A stretch of 56,950 nt of DNA from Minwuia sp. (GTDB lineage Bacteria; Pseudomonadota; Alphaproteobacteria; Minwuiales; Minwuiaceae). The translations under genes and the position numbers were made by a program. The number at the start of each line of letters is the position of its first letter. Position 1 is the first letter of the stretch. Below, piece after piece: positions 1-9,065 of this stretch. Location: positions 1 to 56,950 of the forward strand of contig JARGNO010000021.1 in assembly GCA_029213165.1 (NCBI GenBank), in the 5' to 3' direction. Under the pieces are notes generated by a model. It saw only the letters and a list, made by a program, of their open reading frames with translations, searched no databases and was not told the DNA's origin.

Positions 1-53
1 ATGCCTTTGCTGCCGATGCCGCACTGCAGGATCGCCTGCTGGGGCTGTCATGA
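1..53 (+). CDS. 3' end of an ABC transporter gene, probably the LivF-type ATPase (partial)
   Basis: The third reading frame is open from the window edge to a TGA at 51-53 and encodes AFAADAALQDRLLGLS. This resembles the C-terminus of branched-chain amino-acid ABC transporter ATPases, which commonly end in a short D-x-x-x-x-x-R-x-L-G-L type tail. It lies just upstream of livH, as expected for a liv operon. Only 16 residues are visible, so the assignment rests on position and a short tail. The first-frame reading of the same bases is an open extension of livH and probably not translated. Confidence 0.45.
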   Translation, partial: AFAADAALQDRLLGLS

Positions 54-60
54 GGAACTG

Positions 61-1053
61 ATGGAAAAGCTGGTGAACACAATCGAGCGGCTGGGCGGGG
101 TCAACCTGTTGCCCGTTGCCCTCGCGGTCGTTGCCTTCGTACTGATCGGGAACCCGTCATCGTGGGTGACCCTGACGGTTGCGGGCCTGGCGATGGGCAT
201 GATGATCTTCCTGATGGCTTCCGGACTGTCCCTCGTGTTCGGCCTGATGAATGTCCTGAACTTCGGTCATTCCGCCTTCGTCAGTTTCGGGGCTTTCGTG
301 GCCGCCAGCGTGCTTGCGAGCCTCAGCGGCTGGCTGTCAGGTGACAGCATCATGCTCGGTGCCCTGGCATTGTTCCTGGCGGTCACGGCGGCGCTGCTCT
401 TCGGCCTGATTGCGGGGTGGTTCTTCGAGACAGTGATCATCCGGCCGGTCTACGAAGACCATCTGCGCCAGATCCTGATCACCATGGGGGCCCTGATCGT
501 GTCGGAACAGATCATTCTGGCGGTCTGGGGCGGCACCCCGACTGCCGTGCCGCGACCGGATTTCCTGGAGGGCGCGCTGATCATCGGCGACATCTCCATC
601 GAGATCTATCGCATCTTCGCCTTCGCGCTCGGGCTGGTAGTCTACATCGCCCTCTATGCCGTGCTGAACCGTACCCGCATCGGCCTGCTGATCCGCGCCG
701 GGGTCGAGAGCCGGGAGATGGTGGAAGCTCTCGGGTTCCGCATCGATCGCCTGTTCATCGGCGTCTTCATGCTCGGCTCCGCACTTGCGGCCGTGGGCGG
801 CGCCATGTGGGCCGGCTATGAGACACTGATCTCCCCTGCCCTGGGTGGGGAGATCATGATCATCGTCTTCATCGTCGTGATCATCGGAGGACTGGGCTCC
901 ATCGAAGGCACCCTGCTGGGCGCGATCATGGTCGGCCTGGTGGGCAACTATGTCGGTTTCCTGGCACCGAAACTGGCGCTGGCGTCGAACATGCTGCTGA
1001 TGATGGCAATCCTGATGTGGCGGCCCAGCGGCCTCCGGCCTGCTGTGAAGTGA
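61..1053 (+). CDS. livH: Branched-chain amino-acid-type ABC transporter permease (LivH family)
   Basis: Inner-membrane permease of a high-affinity ABC importer, expected to pair with the LivM protein encoded next. The protein is about 330 residues and strongly hydrophobic. It carries the LivH signature around residues 50-75 (GLSLVFGLMNVLNFGHSAF) and a cytoplasmic ATPase-coupling loop around residues 205-230 (RTRIGLLIRAGVESREMVEA). The frame is open from the window edge, but the ATG at 61 is preferred because AGGA precedes it at good spacing and the upstream gene ends at 53. The substrate cannot be read from the permease: liv-type transporters also carry amides, urea and aromatic acids. The downstream hydrolase and CoA ligase hint at a non-amino-acid substrate (inference). 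Confidence 0.9.
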   Translation: MEKLVNTIERLGGVNLLPVALAVVAFVLIGNPSSWVTLTVAGLAMGMMIFLMASGLSLVFGLMNVLNFGHSAFVSFGAFVAASVLASLSGWLSGDSIMLGALALFLAVTAALLFGLIAGWFFETVIIRPVYEDHLRQILITMGALIVSEQIILAVWGGTPTAVPRPDFLEGALIIGDISIEIYRIFAFALGLVVYIALYAVLNRTRIGLLIRAGVESREMVEALGFRIDRLFIGVFMLGSALAAVGGAMWAGYETLISPALGGEIMIIVFIVVIIGGLGSIEGTLLGAIMVGLVGNYVGFLAPKLALASNMLLMMAILMWRPSGLRPAVK

Positions 1054-1060
1054 GGGTGCC

Positions 1061-2170
1061 GTGACCGCAACTGCAAACGCATCCACTGCCCGGCAGCGCA
1101 CGAAGGGCGAGACCGCGATCAGGCTTGTCGTGCTCACCATTGCCGCGCTGCTGCTGTTCGCTCCGTTCCTGTTTCAGGATGTCCGTTCGCTGGAGGTGGC
1201 GGCCAAGCTGTGCATCTTCATCGTGCTGGTCGCCAGCTACGACCTGCTGATCGGCTATACCGGAATCGTCAGCTTCGCCCACACCATGTTCTTCGGCTTC
1301 GGCGCCTATGGAGTCGCCATCGTCCTGAAGCAGTGGGGCGCCGGTTGGGATGCGATCTTTGTCGGCAGCCTGGCAGGAATTGCTGTCTCACTTGCCGTTG
1401 CGGTGGTGATCGGACTCTTGTCGCTGCGAGTGAAGGCAATCTTCTTCGCCATGATCACGCTGGCTGCAGCGAGTGTCGCGCTCGTCCTCGCCTCCCAGCT
1501 CTCCGACTTCACGGGCGGAGAGGACGGCATGACCTTCCGCACGCCCTCCCTCTTCAAGACCGCGACCAAACTGCTGGTGGACGAGGACAACAAGGTCGTG
1601 CGCCTGTTCGGGGTGAAGCTGAACGGGAAACTGGCGGCCTACTACTTTGTCTTTCTTTCCTGCCTGACCCTGTTCGTGCTGATGCTGCGCCTCGTCGGTT
1701 CGCCGCTCGGCACGGTCCTGAAATCGATCCGGGAGAATGAAGCGCGTGCCGAGGCAATCGGCTATCGCGTGGTCGCATATCGCACCTTCGTCTTCTGCGC
1801 GGCGGCGGTCGCGGCATCACTTGCCGGGTCGATCTACGCTGTCTGGCTGAAGTACACCGGGCCGGACACGACGCTCAGCTTCTCGATCATGATCGATATC
1901 CTGCTGATGGTGGTGATCGGCGGCATGGGCACCATGTGGGGGGCCGTCATCGGCGCGGTACTGCTGGTGATGGCGCAGTACTACCTGCGCGACCTGATGG
2001 GCGTGGCGGCGGAGGCCACGTCCAACCTGCCTCTGATCCCCGACATCCTGAATCCGGATCGCTGGCTGTTCTGGCTTGGGATCATCTTCATCCTGCTGGT
2101 CTACTTCTTCCCTGCCGGGATCGCCGGTTCGATCATGAAACGCGGCGCGCCCAGGGCAACATCCGAGTAG
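1061..2170 (+). CDS. livM: Branched-chain amino-acid-type ABC transporter permease (LivM family)
   Basis: Second inner-membrane permease of the liv-type importer, 369 residues. It shows the LivM signature around residues 60-85 (YDLLIGYTGIVSFAHTMFFG) and the ATPase-coupling loop around residues 215-240 (GTVLKSIRENEARAEAIGY). The start is a GTG only seven bases after the livH stop, consistent with translational coupling. The C-terminal half has several predicted membrane helices and ends in a short basic cytoplasmic tail. Together with livH and the ATPase end at the window edge it forms the 3' part of a transporter operon. The periplasmic binding protein and at least one ATPase must lie outside the window. 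Confidence 0.92.
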   Translation: MTATANASTARQRTKGETAIRLVVLTIAALLLFAPFLFQDVRSLEVAAKLCIFIVLVASYDLLIGYTGIVSFAHTMFFGFGAYGVAIVLKQWGAGWDAIFVGSLAGIAVSLAVAVVIGLLSLRVKAIFFAMITLAAASVALVLASQLSDFTGGEDGMTFRTPSLFKTATKLLVDEDNKVVRLFGVKLNGKLAAYYFVFLSCLTLFVLMLRLVGSPLGTVLKSIRENEARAEAIGYRVVAYRTFVFCAAAVAASLAGSIYAVWLKYTGPDTTLSFSIMIDILLMVVIGGMGTMWGAVIGAVLLVMAQYYLRDLMGVAAEATSNLPLIPDILNPDRWLFWLGIIFILLVYFFPAGIAGSIMKRGAPRATSE

Positions 2171-2281
2171 CGGTCACGGGTGCGTTGCGCTGGACCGGCT
2201 TGACCGCACAATCCCCGACTTGCGACAGTCGCCGCCAGCAGCGTTGTTCTGCGACGCCGTGATCCTGGGGAGGATACGACA

Positions 2282-3220
2282 ATGGGCGAACTGCCCGACT
2301 ACGACGACCTGCCGGTACTGGAAGGTCTGGACATGCGCCATGCGTGGGATGTGCATGGGCGTGACGACGATCTCGGCTCCATCAACCTGCTGACGGCGGA
2401 GCGTGTGAAGGCTGCCGCTGGGCTGGTGCGGTCAGGGCAGATGGTGAACCTGTCGCTGCCGCTGGATGAACCGGACCCGCCACTGTTCGGACGCAAGGCG
2501 CTGCATCACGACATCTACGCGCTGGACCGCAACACCCTGGACGACAGCGTCGACTCCCTGTTCATGCAGGCATCCAGCCAGTGGGATGGCCTGCGTCATG
2601 TAAGGGCGCGGGAGCATGGGTATTACACCGGCATCGCCGACGGTTTCAAACCGGGCCGGGGCCGGTTGGGTATCGAGCATTGGGTGGAACACGGCATGAC
2701 CGGCTGCGGTGTGCTGCTGGACGTCGCCGGATGGATGCGGGACACGGGGCGGGACTACGACCCGCTGTCACCACATCCCGTTTCAGCCGACGACCTGCGT
2801 GCCACCGCCGCGCATCAGGGGACGACCATCGGCACCGGCGACATGCTCTGCATCCGCTTCGGCTGGGTGGAGGCCTATCGCGCCCTCGCCCCGGCAGCGC
2901 GGCAGGACTACGCGACCTCCGTCCGCCATGCCGGGCTCGACGGTTCGGAGGACATGGCGCGCCAGCTCTGGAACTGGCACGTCGCGTCCATCACCTGTGA
3001 CAATCCGGCGGTCGAGGTCGTGCCGGGTGACCCGAAGATCGGGTCGCTGCACCGACGCATGATCCCCCTGCTGGGGATGGCGTTCGGAGAGATGTTCGAT
3101 TTCTCCGCACTTGCCCCGGCGCTGAAGGCACGCGGCGACTGGCACTTCATGATGACCGCGATACCACTCAACCTGCCGGGCGCCATCGGATCGCCAGCCA
3201 ACGCGCTGGCAATCCTCTAG
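2282..3220 (+). CDS. Cyclase-family metal-dependent hydrolase (kynurenine formamidase-like)
   Basis: A 312-residue member of the putative cyclase family (PF04199), whose best-known member hydrolyses N-formylkynurenine. The family metal motif HxGTHxDxPxH aligns here with SSQWDGLRH around residues 99-107. The Asp and last His are kept, but the first two His positions are replaced, including by Gln. This is typical of a separate subfamily of unknown substrate. Further family features follow, such as GCGVLLDVAGW and GTGDMLCIRFGW. The ATG is preceded by a strong GGGGAGG. The gene follows livM after about 110 bases and precedes an acyl-CoA ligase, suggesting hydrolysis of an imported amide, ester or lactone before CoA activation (inference). 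Confidence 0.85.
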   Translation: MGELPDYDDLPVLEGLDMRHAWDVHGRDDDLGSINLLTAERVKAAAGLVRSGQMVNLSLPLDEPDPPLFGRKALHHDIYALDRNTLDDSVDSLFMQASSQWDGLRHVRAREHGYYTGIADGFKPGRGRLGIEHWVEHGMTGCGVLLDVAGWMRDTGRDYDPLSPHPVSADDLRATAAHQGTTIGTGDMLCIRFGWVEAYRALAPAARQDYATSVRHAGLDGSEDMARQLWNWHVASITCDNPAVEVVPGDPKIGSLHRRMIPLLGMAFGEMFDFSALAPALKARGDWHFMMTAIPLNLPGAIGSPANALAIL

Positions 3221-3264
3221 AACACAGACAACCAACGACTCAGAACGCCGGGGAGGCATCAGAA

Positions 3265-4923
3265 TTGGAACTTGAGATAGACGTCGAGAATTTCCGCAAC
3301 CGCCGCAACGACCAGCGCTGGAACCGCATGTCGGTCGGCGACATCTTCGAACGCGTGACGTGGAGCACCCCGGACAAGGAATGCCTGATCGCCACGCCCG
3401 ACGCGACCGTTAACCCGAAGCACGCCCGCGTCACCTACCGTCAGGCGCATGAACTGGTGAACCGTGTCGCCAACGGGCTGCTGGCCCTGGGCCTGCCGGA
3501 TGCGGCGCGGGTGGCCATGCTCTGCGACAACTCCATTGAGGCATGGCTGTCGAAGATCGCCATCGCCAAGGCCGGGCTGGTTGCCACGCCGATGAACGTG
3601 ATGATGGCTCCCGACATCATCACTGACGGGTTGCAGCGGATGGAGGCCAGTTGCGCCATTGTCGATGCCGACCTGTGGAAGCGCATGGGCCATGCGTTCG
3701 AGGCGGCTGGCGTCACGCCGGTCATGTCCATCGGTGCGGGTCCGGACGAAGGGTACCCGTCCTTTGACGACTTCATCGCGGACCAGAGCATCGAGGATCC
3801 CGATGTCACGATCCATTCGGATGACATCTGGGAAGTCCTGTTCACCTCCGGCACGACGGCGAAGCCGAAAGCGGTGATGATCTCCCACACCTATGCCTAC
3901 ATGACCGGATACAATCACGTCCTGTCGATGACGCGGGGGCTGGACCACGAGAATGAACTGCGCGCAGGCACCTTCACCCCGATGACATTCCATATCGGTG
4001 ACCTGCTGATGATGATTGCTCCATTGCTGGCAGGCGGCACGGTGGTCATGGGTCGCAAGCCTGAAGGGCACGCCATGGCCCAGGCCTGCACGAAGGAAGC
4101 TGTCACCAGCCTCTTTGGCGGCTCCCCGCAGTTCGTTGAGTCCCTCATCAAGGCTGTCGAGGACTCACCGACCGCCTATGACCTTTCCAACATGACGGTG
4201 ATGTTCTACGGCTGGGCACCGCTGGCACCCGGTTCGCTGGCCAAGTTGCGGCGCATGACCGCTCCGAAGCTGAGCGTCTACGGGATCATCGGCCAGACCG
4301 AGTGCGTCGTCTGTCATTGCTTCCACATCAATCAGCACCGCGATACATACCTGCGCAATGCCCCGGCGGTGAACCATGTCGGGCTGCCCGTGCCGATGCT
4401 GGCATCCACCGTGATGGATGCCGACGGGAATGATCTGCGCGGCCAGCCGGGGGTCCAGGGTGAGGCGGTCTACCGTTCTCCCGCCATGTTCTCCGGCTAT
4501 TACCGCGACCCGGATGCGACGCGGGAGGCGCTGAAGGACGGCTGGCTGCATTCAGGCGACAGCTTCGTCTTCGACGATCAGGGCCTGCGCATCATGGTTG
4601 ACCGCTACAAGGACATCGTGAAATCAGGCGGCGAGAACGTCTCCAGCATCCGGGTGGAAGCGGTACTGCAGCAGCACCCTTCCGTCGCACGCGCCGCGGT
4701 CGTGGGTGTCCCCGACGACCGGTGGGGCGAAATGGTCACGGCCTGCGTCGTGGCCAAGCCCGGTGCCAAGCTGGACGAGGATGAGATCATCGCCTTCGCG
4801 CGGCAGCAACTGGCCGGATTCGAGACCCCGAAGCGGATTGTTCCGATGGAATCCTTCCCCGAAACGGTCGGTGGCAAGATCCTGAAGTACAAGCTGCGCG
4901 CGTCACTGGCGGAGGCGGGTTGA
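3265..4923 (+). CDS. AMP-dependent acyl-CoA synthetase/ligase
   Basis: A 552-residue adenylate-forming enzyme that activates a carboxylic acid with ATP and transfers it to CoA. The phosphate-binding A3 loop is at about residue 193 (FTSGTTAKPKAVMIS); the usual Gly-x-Pro-Lys-Gly has Ala for the first Gly and Ala for the last. GWLHSGD is near residue 425, SGGENVSS near 453, and the C-terminal catalytic lysine lies in GGKILKYKLR near 536. The start is taken as TTG at 3265 because GGGGAGG lies eight bases upstream; an ATG at 3328 would shorten the N-terminus by 21 residues. It is probably cotranscribed with livHM and the cyclase gene. The substrate is not predictable; long- or medium-chain fatty and aromatic acids are all possible. 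Confidence 0.9.
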   Translation: MELEIDVENFRNRRNDQRWNRMSVGDIFERVTWSTPDKECLIATPDATVNPKHARVTYRQAHELVNRVANGLLALGLPDAARVAMLCDNSIEAWLSKIAIAKAGLVATPMNVMMAPDIITDGLQRMEASCAIVDADLWKRMGHAFEAAGVTPVMSIGAGPDEGYPSFDDFIADQSIEDPDVTIHSDDIWEVLFTSGTTAKPKAVMISHTYAYMTGYNHVLSMTRGLDHENELRAGTFTPMTFHIGDLLMMIAPLLAGGTVVMGRKPEGHAMAQACTKEAVTSLFGGSPQFVESLIKAVEDSPTAYDLSNMTVMFYGWAPLAPGSLAKLRRMTAPKLSVYGIIGQTECVVCHCFHINQHRDTYLRNAPAVNHVGLPVPMLASTVMDADGNDLRGQPGVQGEAVYRSPAMFSGYYRDPDATREALKDGWLHSGDSFVFDDQGLRIMVDRYKDIVKSGGENVSSIRVEAVLQQHPSVARAAVVGVPDDRWGEMVTACVVAKPGAKLDEDEIIAFARQQLAGFETPKRIVPMESFPETVGGKILKYKLRASLAEAG

Positions 4924-4971
4924 ACCTCCGCACCACGCTGGCAACAGTTATTGCGGCGCGCGTGGGTCCGG

Positions 4972-5589
4972 TCAGGGAACCTCGAAGCCTTTCCTGACCG
5001 GCTCACGCGCCCAGATCCGGTCGTACCAGTCCTTCAGGTTGGGGAAGTCCTCCAGCTTCTGGCCGTGCCATTCGTGGCGGGCGATCCAGGGGAAGGAGGC
5101 AATGTCGGCAATGGTGTACTCACCCGCTGCCAGCCAGCCGTTTGCGGCCACCTGACGATCAAGCACGCCATAGAGCCGCGCGGTCTCGTTGGTGTAGCGG
5201 TCAACCGCATAGGGAATGGTTTCAGGCGCGAAACGGCGGAAATGATGTGCCTGCCCCAGCATCGGCCCCAGACCGCCCATCTGCCACATCAGCCACTGCA
5301 TCGTGTCGGTGAACTTGCGCGGATCGGTCGGCAGGAACCTGCCCGTCTTCTGCGCCAGATAGATCAGGATCGCCCCGGTCTCGAAGACGCTGATCGGTTT
5401 GCCGTCAGGGCCATCTGAATCGACAATCGCCGGAATCTTGTTGTTCGGCGAGATCTTCAGGAAATCGGGTGCAAACTGCTCGTCCTTGGAGATGTTCACG
5501 GCGAACGCCTGATAGGGCAGTTCGCATTCCTCCAGCATCATCGAGACCTTGCGTCCGTTCGGTGTGCCCCATGTGTAGAGATCGATCAT
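4972..5589 (-). CDS. Glutathione S-transferase family protein (YfcG/YghU-like)
   Basis: Cytosolic GST-fold protein of about 205 residues. The N-terminal thioredoxin-like domain opens with LYTWGTPNGRKVSMMLEE, the TPNG(R/K)K signature of the nu-class YfcG/YghU group. The cis-proline region (NNKIPAIVD) and an FETGAILIYLA glutathione-binding helix follow, then an all-helical C-terminal domain. E. coli YfcG is a disulfide-bond reductase using glutathione, and a similar thiol role is plausible here. The ATG at 5589 is preferred over the GTG at 5592 because GGGGAG lies six bases upstream. The gene starts directly after the stop of the PLP enzyme upstream on the same strand, so the two are very likely one operon linking sulfur amino-acid and thiol chemistry. 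Confidence 0.9.
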   Translation of the reverse strand: MIDLYTWGTPNGRKVSMMLEECELPYQAFAVNISKDEQFAPDFLKISPNNKIPAIVDSDGPDGKPISVFETGAILIYLAQKTGRFLPTDPRKFTDTMQWLMWQMGGLGPMLGQAHHFRRFAPETIPYAVDRYTNETARLYGVLDRQVAANGWLAAGEYTIADIASFPWIARHEWHGQKLEDFPNLKDWYDRIWAREPVRKGFEVP

Positions 5590-5592
5590 CAC

Positions 5593-6768
5593 TCACTCCC
5601 CGTCATCTTGTTTTGTTTCATTCCATGCGGTCGCGGTCAGGGCCTGATCCAGGTCGGCCCTCAGATCCTCAAGTGCCTCGATCCCAACCGACAGGCGCAA
5701 CAGGTCCTCCGGCGCCTGACTGGCCGGTCCCTCGACCGTGCGGCGGTGCTCCACCAGACTTTCCACCCCGCCCAGCGACGTGGCCCGGCGGAACAGCCGC
5801 AACTGCCCCTTCACGGCCCGCGCCCGCGCCTGCCCGCCACCTGTCCTGATCGACAGCATGGTGCCGAAGCCGCCGGCCATCTGCCGCGCGGCAACCGCAT
5901 GTCCCGGATGGTCCGGCAGTCCGGGATAGAGGACAGCGGCCACGTCATCGCGGGCGTCGAGCCATTCGGCAAGGGCGGCGGCATTCTGCATCGCCCGCTC
6001 CATGCGGACAAACAGGGTCCGCATCCCCCGGGCCAGCAGCCAGGCCTCGAACGGCCCGATGACCGCCCCGGCCAGCCGCCGTTCCTCCTTCGCGCCGTGC
6101 CAGAGCGGGTCATCAACGTCACCTGTCACCAGCGCCCCTGCCAGAACGTCCGAATGGCCGTTCAGGGCCTTGGTGGCTGAATGCATGACGATATCCGCGC
6201 CCAGTTCCAGCGGGCGGGTCAGCACAGGCGTCGGGACGGTGTTGTCCACCGCCAGCGTGGCACCAGCCGCCTTGCAGGCCCGGGCCACCGCGGCGATATC
6301 GGTGACGGTCCAGAGCGGGTTGGAAGGCGTCTCCACCCAGACCAGCCGGGCAGGCTCTCGCGAGAGCGCCGCGACATAGTCAGCCGCATCATTCCCGACC
6401 AGTTCCAGACGAAGGCCGAAGCGCTCCGCAAATCCCTGCACCCAGACCTGCAGCGCGAAATACATCACCCTTGGCAGGATCACCCGGTCGCCATGGCGCA
6501 ATGCCTTGAACAGTGAAGTGGCCGCCGCCATGCCGGACGCGAACAGCATGGCCTCCGCCCCGCGCTCCAGACGGCACAGCATTTCCTCCGCCACGTCGAA
6601 GGCCGGGTTATCATCCCGGCTGTAGACCGCGCCGCCGGGCAGGGACATGTCCGCGTCGCGTTCATAGGTGGTGGCGGGAAAGATCCCGGGGGCAAGCCCG
6701 CGCGAAGTGGCTTCGACGTGGCCCGCCGCCTGCGCGACCATGGTTTCCGGTGACTGCTGCTTTTTCAT
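5593..6768 (-). CDS. PLP-dependent trans-sulfuration-type enzyme (cystathionine gamma-synthase family)
   Basis: A 391-residue Cys/Met-metabolism PLP enzyme (fold type I). The Schiff-base lysine is about K200 in HSATKALNGHSDV. Cofactor-binding motifs include YSRDDNP (family YSRxxNP), FASGMAAATSLF, VETPSNPLW and LAVDNT. Members act in beta- or gamma-elimination or replacement, such as cystathionine gamma-synthase, cystathionine lyase and methionine gamma-lyase; sequence alone does not separate them. The frame extends upstream to 6885, but the ATG at 6768 with GGGAAGAG before it matches family length. It is followed without a gap by the GST gene. A small acidic protein gene diverges from the other side of a 138-base spacer. 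Confidence 0.88.
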   Translation of the reverse strand: MKKQQSPETMVAQAAGHVEATSRGLAPGIFPATTYERDADMSLPGGAVYSRDDNPAFDVAEEMLCRLERGAEAMLFASGMAAATSLFKALRHGDRVILPRVMYFALQVWVQGFAERFGLRLELVGNDAADYVAALSREPARLVWVETPSNPLWTVTDIAAVARACKAAGATLAVDNTVPTPVLTRPLELGADIVMHSATKALNGHSDVLAGALVTGDVDDPLWHGAKEERRLAGAVIGPFEAWLLARGMRTLFVRMERAMQNAAALAEWLDARDDVAAVLYPGLPDHPGHAVAARQMAGGFGTMLSIRTGGGQARARAVKGQLRLFRRATSLGGVESLVEHRRTVEGPASQAPEDLLRLSVGIEALEDLRADLDQALTATAWNETKQDDGE

Positions 6769-6906
6769 CTCTTCCCGTCGTCCCCTTTTCCGGGCCGCTT
6801 GGGTCAGGCCGCGCATTCGTGATATGGCGCAGGGTAGACGAGATTCCAGCGCCCTGTCAGAGACCATTTCCGGTCCTGCGCGCACCCCGGATGGAGACTG
6901 TTGAGA

Positions 6907-7266
6907 ATGAGCATTGATCGTGACGCCCTGCTTGCCGCACTGGACGCCCTGGGTGGAGAGGATGAGCAGACCGTGCTGAGCGCGGCGCGCGCCGCTGCCG
7001 CCATGATGGATCAGGCCGCGCTGGAGTGGGAGGAGGTGCTGGTGGAGCGGCTGCCGGGCACTGCCGTCAGCAGCGCCCCCGCCATCGAGGTGGGCGAGGA
7101 CGACGAGTCAATCCGCAAGGCTGTCGAGGCCATGCTGGCCCGCCCCTCCCTGCATGACGGCACGCGGGAGGATCTGGAGGATTTCCTGCGCGAACTGGAG
7201 GCAGGGGAGCTGGAGCAGGAGGACCGCACCTATATCACCGCCCTCTACCAGCGACTGCAGGACTGA
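6907..7266 (+). CDS. Small acidic hypothetical protein
   Basis: I do not recognise this 119-residue protein. It is strongly acidic and Ala/Glu-rich with no membrane segment or signal peptide, and appears almost entirely helical. A hydrophilic middle (VGEDDESIRKAVEAM) is followed by a Glu-rich C-terminal part (DLEDFLRELEAGELEQEDRT). The ATG at 6907 has GGAG about ten bases upstream. It ends four bases before an alpha/beta hydrolase gene and is almost certainly cotranscribed with it. It may be an accessory or regulatory cytosolic protein, but no function can be assigned. Confidence 0.7.
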   Translation: MSIDRDALLAALDALGGEDEQTVLSAARAAAAMMDQAALEWEEVLVERLPGTAVSSAPAIEVGEDDESIRKAVEAMLARPSLHDGTREDLEDFLRELEAGELEQEDRTYITALYQRLQD

Positions 7267-7270
7267 CCCG

Positions 7271-8077
7271 ATGCCCTTTGCCAGCGTCCGGGATATCGAC
7301 ATCTATCACGAGGTCCGGGGCGATGGTCCGCGCGTCCTGTTCATCAGTGGCACCGGCAGCGACCTGCGCCGCAAACCCAACGTATTCGATGTGCCCGGGA
7401 TCGACCGACTGACCCTCTGCGCCTACGATCATCGGCTGATGGGGCAGTCGACGATCACGGAACACGATCTGACGATGGAAGACTTCGCCGACGATGCGCT
7501 CGCCCTGCTGGATCACCTCGGCTGGGACGGTTGCGCGGTGGTCGGCATTTCCTTCGGTGGCATGGTGGCGCAGCATGTCGCGGCGAAGCTGGGTCCCCGA
7601 CTGGAACGTCTGGTCTTGTGCTGCACCAGCCCCGGCGGAGAAGGCGGGTCGTCATTCCCGCTGCAGGAACTGGCCGGTCTGGATGCTGACGCCTATGCGG
7701 AGACCATGCTCTCCCTCGCCGACAATCGCCGCGATGCCGCCTGGCGTGCGGCCAACCCCGACAAGGCCGGACAACTGGTCGAGTATTATCAGACCAGCGC
7801 CCGCGCGAATCGCACCGACCCGGTCAGACGCGCGGCGCAGAACCGCCAGTTTGCCGCCCGCGCCGGTCATGATGCCTGGGACCTGTTGCCGACCATCACC
7901 GCACCGACGCTGATCTGTGGCGGCCGGTATGATGATATCGCCCCCGGCGCACGGGCACATGCAATGCTGGAACGACTGCCAGACGCGACCCTGCAGGAGT
8001 TCGACGGCGGACACCTGTTCTTCATGGAAGACCCGACCGCGTGGCCGACAATGATGGATTTCCTGCTGGCAGACTGA
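7271..8077 (+). CDS. Alpha/beta hydrolase
   Basis: A 268-residue cytosolic alpha/beta-hydrolase fold enzyme. The nucleophile elbow is GISFGG with Ser94, the acid is probably Asp221 or Asp222 in GGRYDDIAP, and the base is His248 in FDGGHLFF. The oxyanion region follows strand 3 (FISGTGSDLRR). The order is that of 3-oxoadipate enol-lactonase and related C-C or ester hydrolases, but the substrate is not determined. It starts five bases after the small acidic protein and ends 18 bases before the stop of the oppositely oriented dioxygenase gene. Confidence 0.88.
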   Translation: MPFASVRDIDIYHEVRGDGPRVLFISGTGSDLRRKPNVFDVPGIDRLTLCAYDHRLMGQSTITEHDLTMEDFADDALALLDHLGWDGCAVVGISFGGMVAQHVAAKLGPRLERLVLCCTSPGGEGGSSFPLQELAGLDADAYAETMLSLADNRRDAAWRAANPDKAGQLVEYYQTSARANRTDPVRRAAQNRQFAARAGHDAWDLLPTITAPTLICGGRYDDIAPGARAHAMLERLPDATLQEFDGGHLFFMEDPTAWPTMMDFLLAD

Positions 8078-8095
8078 TGCCGGGTCCAGACCCGC

Positions 8096-8929
8096 TCAGT
8101 CGCGCGCAGTCTTGACGTCCGTGCCGGAATACAGCGCGGCAAGCTGCCCCTTCATCGCGTGCTCGTGCGCGGCAAGGGCATTCTTGTCCAGGTCCAGCAC
8201 GGGTGCCTGCTCCAGATCGAAATGACCGAACTGGTCGATGCCCCTTGCCAGCGTCGCATTGCGTGCTGCCTTCACCGGTTTCACATGGGCACCGATGTAG
8301 CGGATTGCGAAACCGATCCTGCGGTTCGCGGTCAGGTTCGGCTCTGAGCCATGCGCCAGCCGGATGTGATGCAGGGAGAATTCCCCGGCCTGGAGCGGCA
8401 CCGAAACCGCATCCGACAGGTCCAGATCGCCATCGATCACCTGTCCCCTGGTCAGCAGGTTCTTCGGGTGGAACGTGTCGCTGTGCGCGATCTGCCCACC
8501 CAGGTGGCTGCCGGGCTTGAACTTCATCGCGCCGGATTCCACCGGCGCGTCGGACAGGGCCACCCAGGCCGTGACCACATCCGGTGGCTCAAGCCCCCAG
8601 TAGGTCGAATCCTGATGCCAGGAGACGAAACTCTCGTCGCCTGCTTCCTTGATGAAGAAATTCGTGCTCCAGCAAAGGATGTCCGGTCCCAGCACATCCT
8701 CGACGGCATCGAGAATGCGGGGATGCCGGATCAACTCGCTCGCCCAGGTGAACAGCAGATGGACCTTGTGGCGCATGTTGGCCTGGATCGGACCACCCGT
8801 TTCCGCCTCGTAACTCTCCAGCCGGTGGCGGTAGGCATCCGCGGTTTCCCGCGCAAAGGCGCGCAGGGGGAAGACGAACCCGTCGCGCTGATAGTCCGCG
8901 ACCTGCTGTTCGCTCAGAAACCGCGTCAT
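8096..8929 (-). CDS. Phytanoyl-CoA dioxygenase (PhyH) family Fe(II)/2-oxoglutarate oxygenase
   Basis: A 277-residue double-stranded beta-helix oxygenase. The iron facial triad is visible as H105-x-D107 in SWHQDSTYW and H193 in RLAHGSEPN, with a conserved Arg near residue 204 (TANRRIGFAIR) expected to bind 2-oxoglutarate. Family members hydroxylate aliphatic substrates, including phytanoyl-CoA, ectoine and halogenation-type substrates. The open frame runs much further upstream to 9721, but that extension is antisense to the acyl-CoA dehydrogenase gene. The ATG at 8929 gives family length and a normal N-terminus (MTRFLSEQQVADYQRDGF). It diverges from the acyl-CoA dehydrogenase across a 174-base spacer, so the two may share control. 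Confidence 0.9.
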   Translation of the reverse strand: MTRFLSEQQVADYQRDGFVFPLRAFARETADAYRHRLESYEAETGGPIQANMRHKVHLLFTWASELIRHPRILDAVEDVLGPDILCWSTNFFIKEAGDESFVSWHQDSTYWGLEPPDVVTAWVALSDAPVESGAMKFKPGSHLGGQIAHSDTFHPKNLLTRGQVIDGDLDLSDAVSVPLQAGEFSLHHIRLAHGSEPNLTANRRIGFAIRYIGAHVKPVKAARNATLARGIDQFGHFDLEQAPVLDLDKNALAAHEHAMKGQLAALYSGTDVKTARD

Positions 8930-9065
8930 TGCTCTCGCGCTCCTCAAATCCGCAGTGCCGAACCTTATGCCCTCGCCCCGGCGCAGGTAAATGGTATTCA
9001 GACATGCCCGCCACCTGTCGTGTGGCGTTCCCATTGTTGCGGCAGGGTCGTAGGGTGCAAAAAAA

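Noticed and set aside
337-1140. Long minus-strand open frame opposite livH and livM
   Set aside because: It is antisense to two well-recognised permeases, is rich in Asp, Gln, His and Arg as typical of GC-rich shadow frames, and has no recognisable motif.
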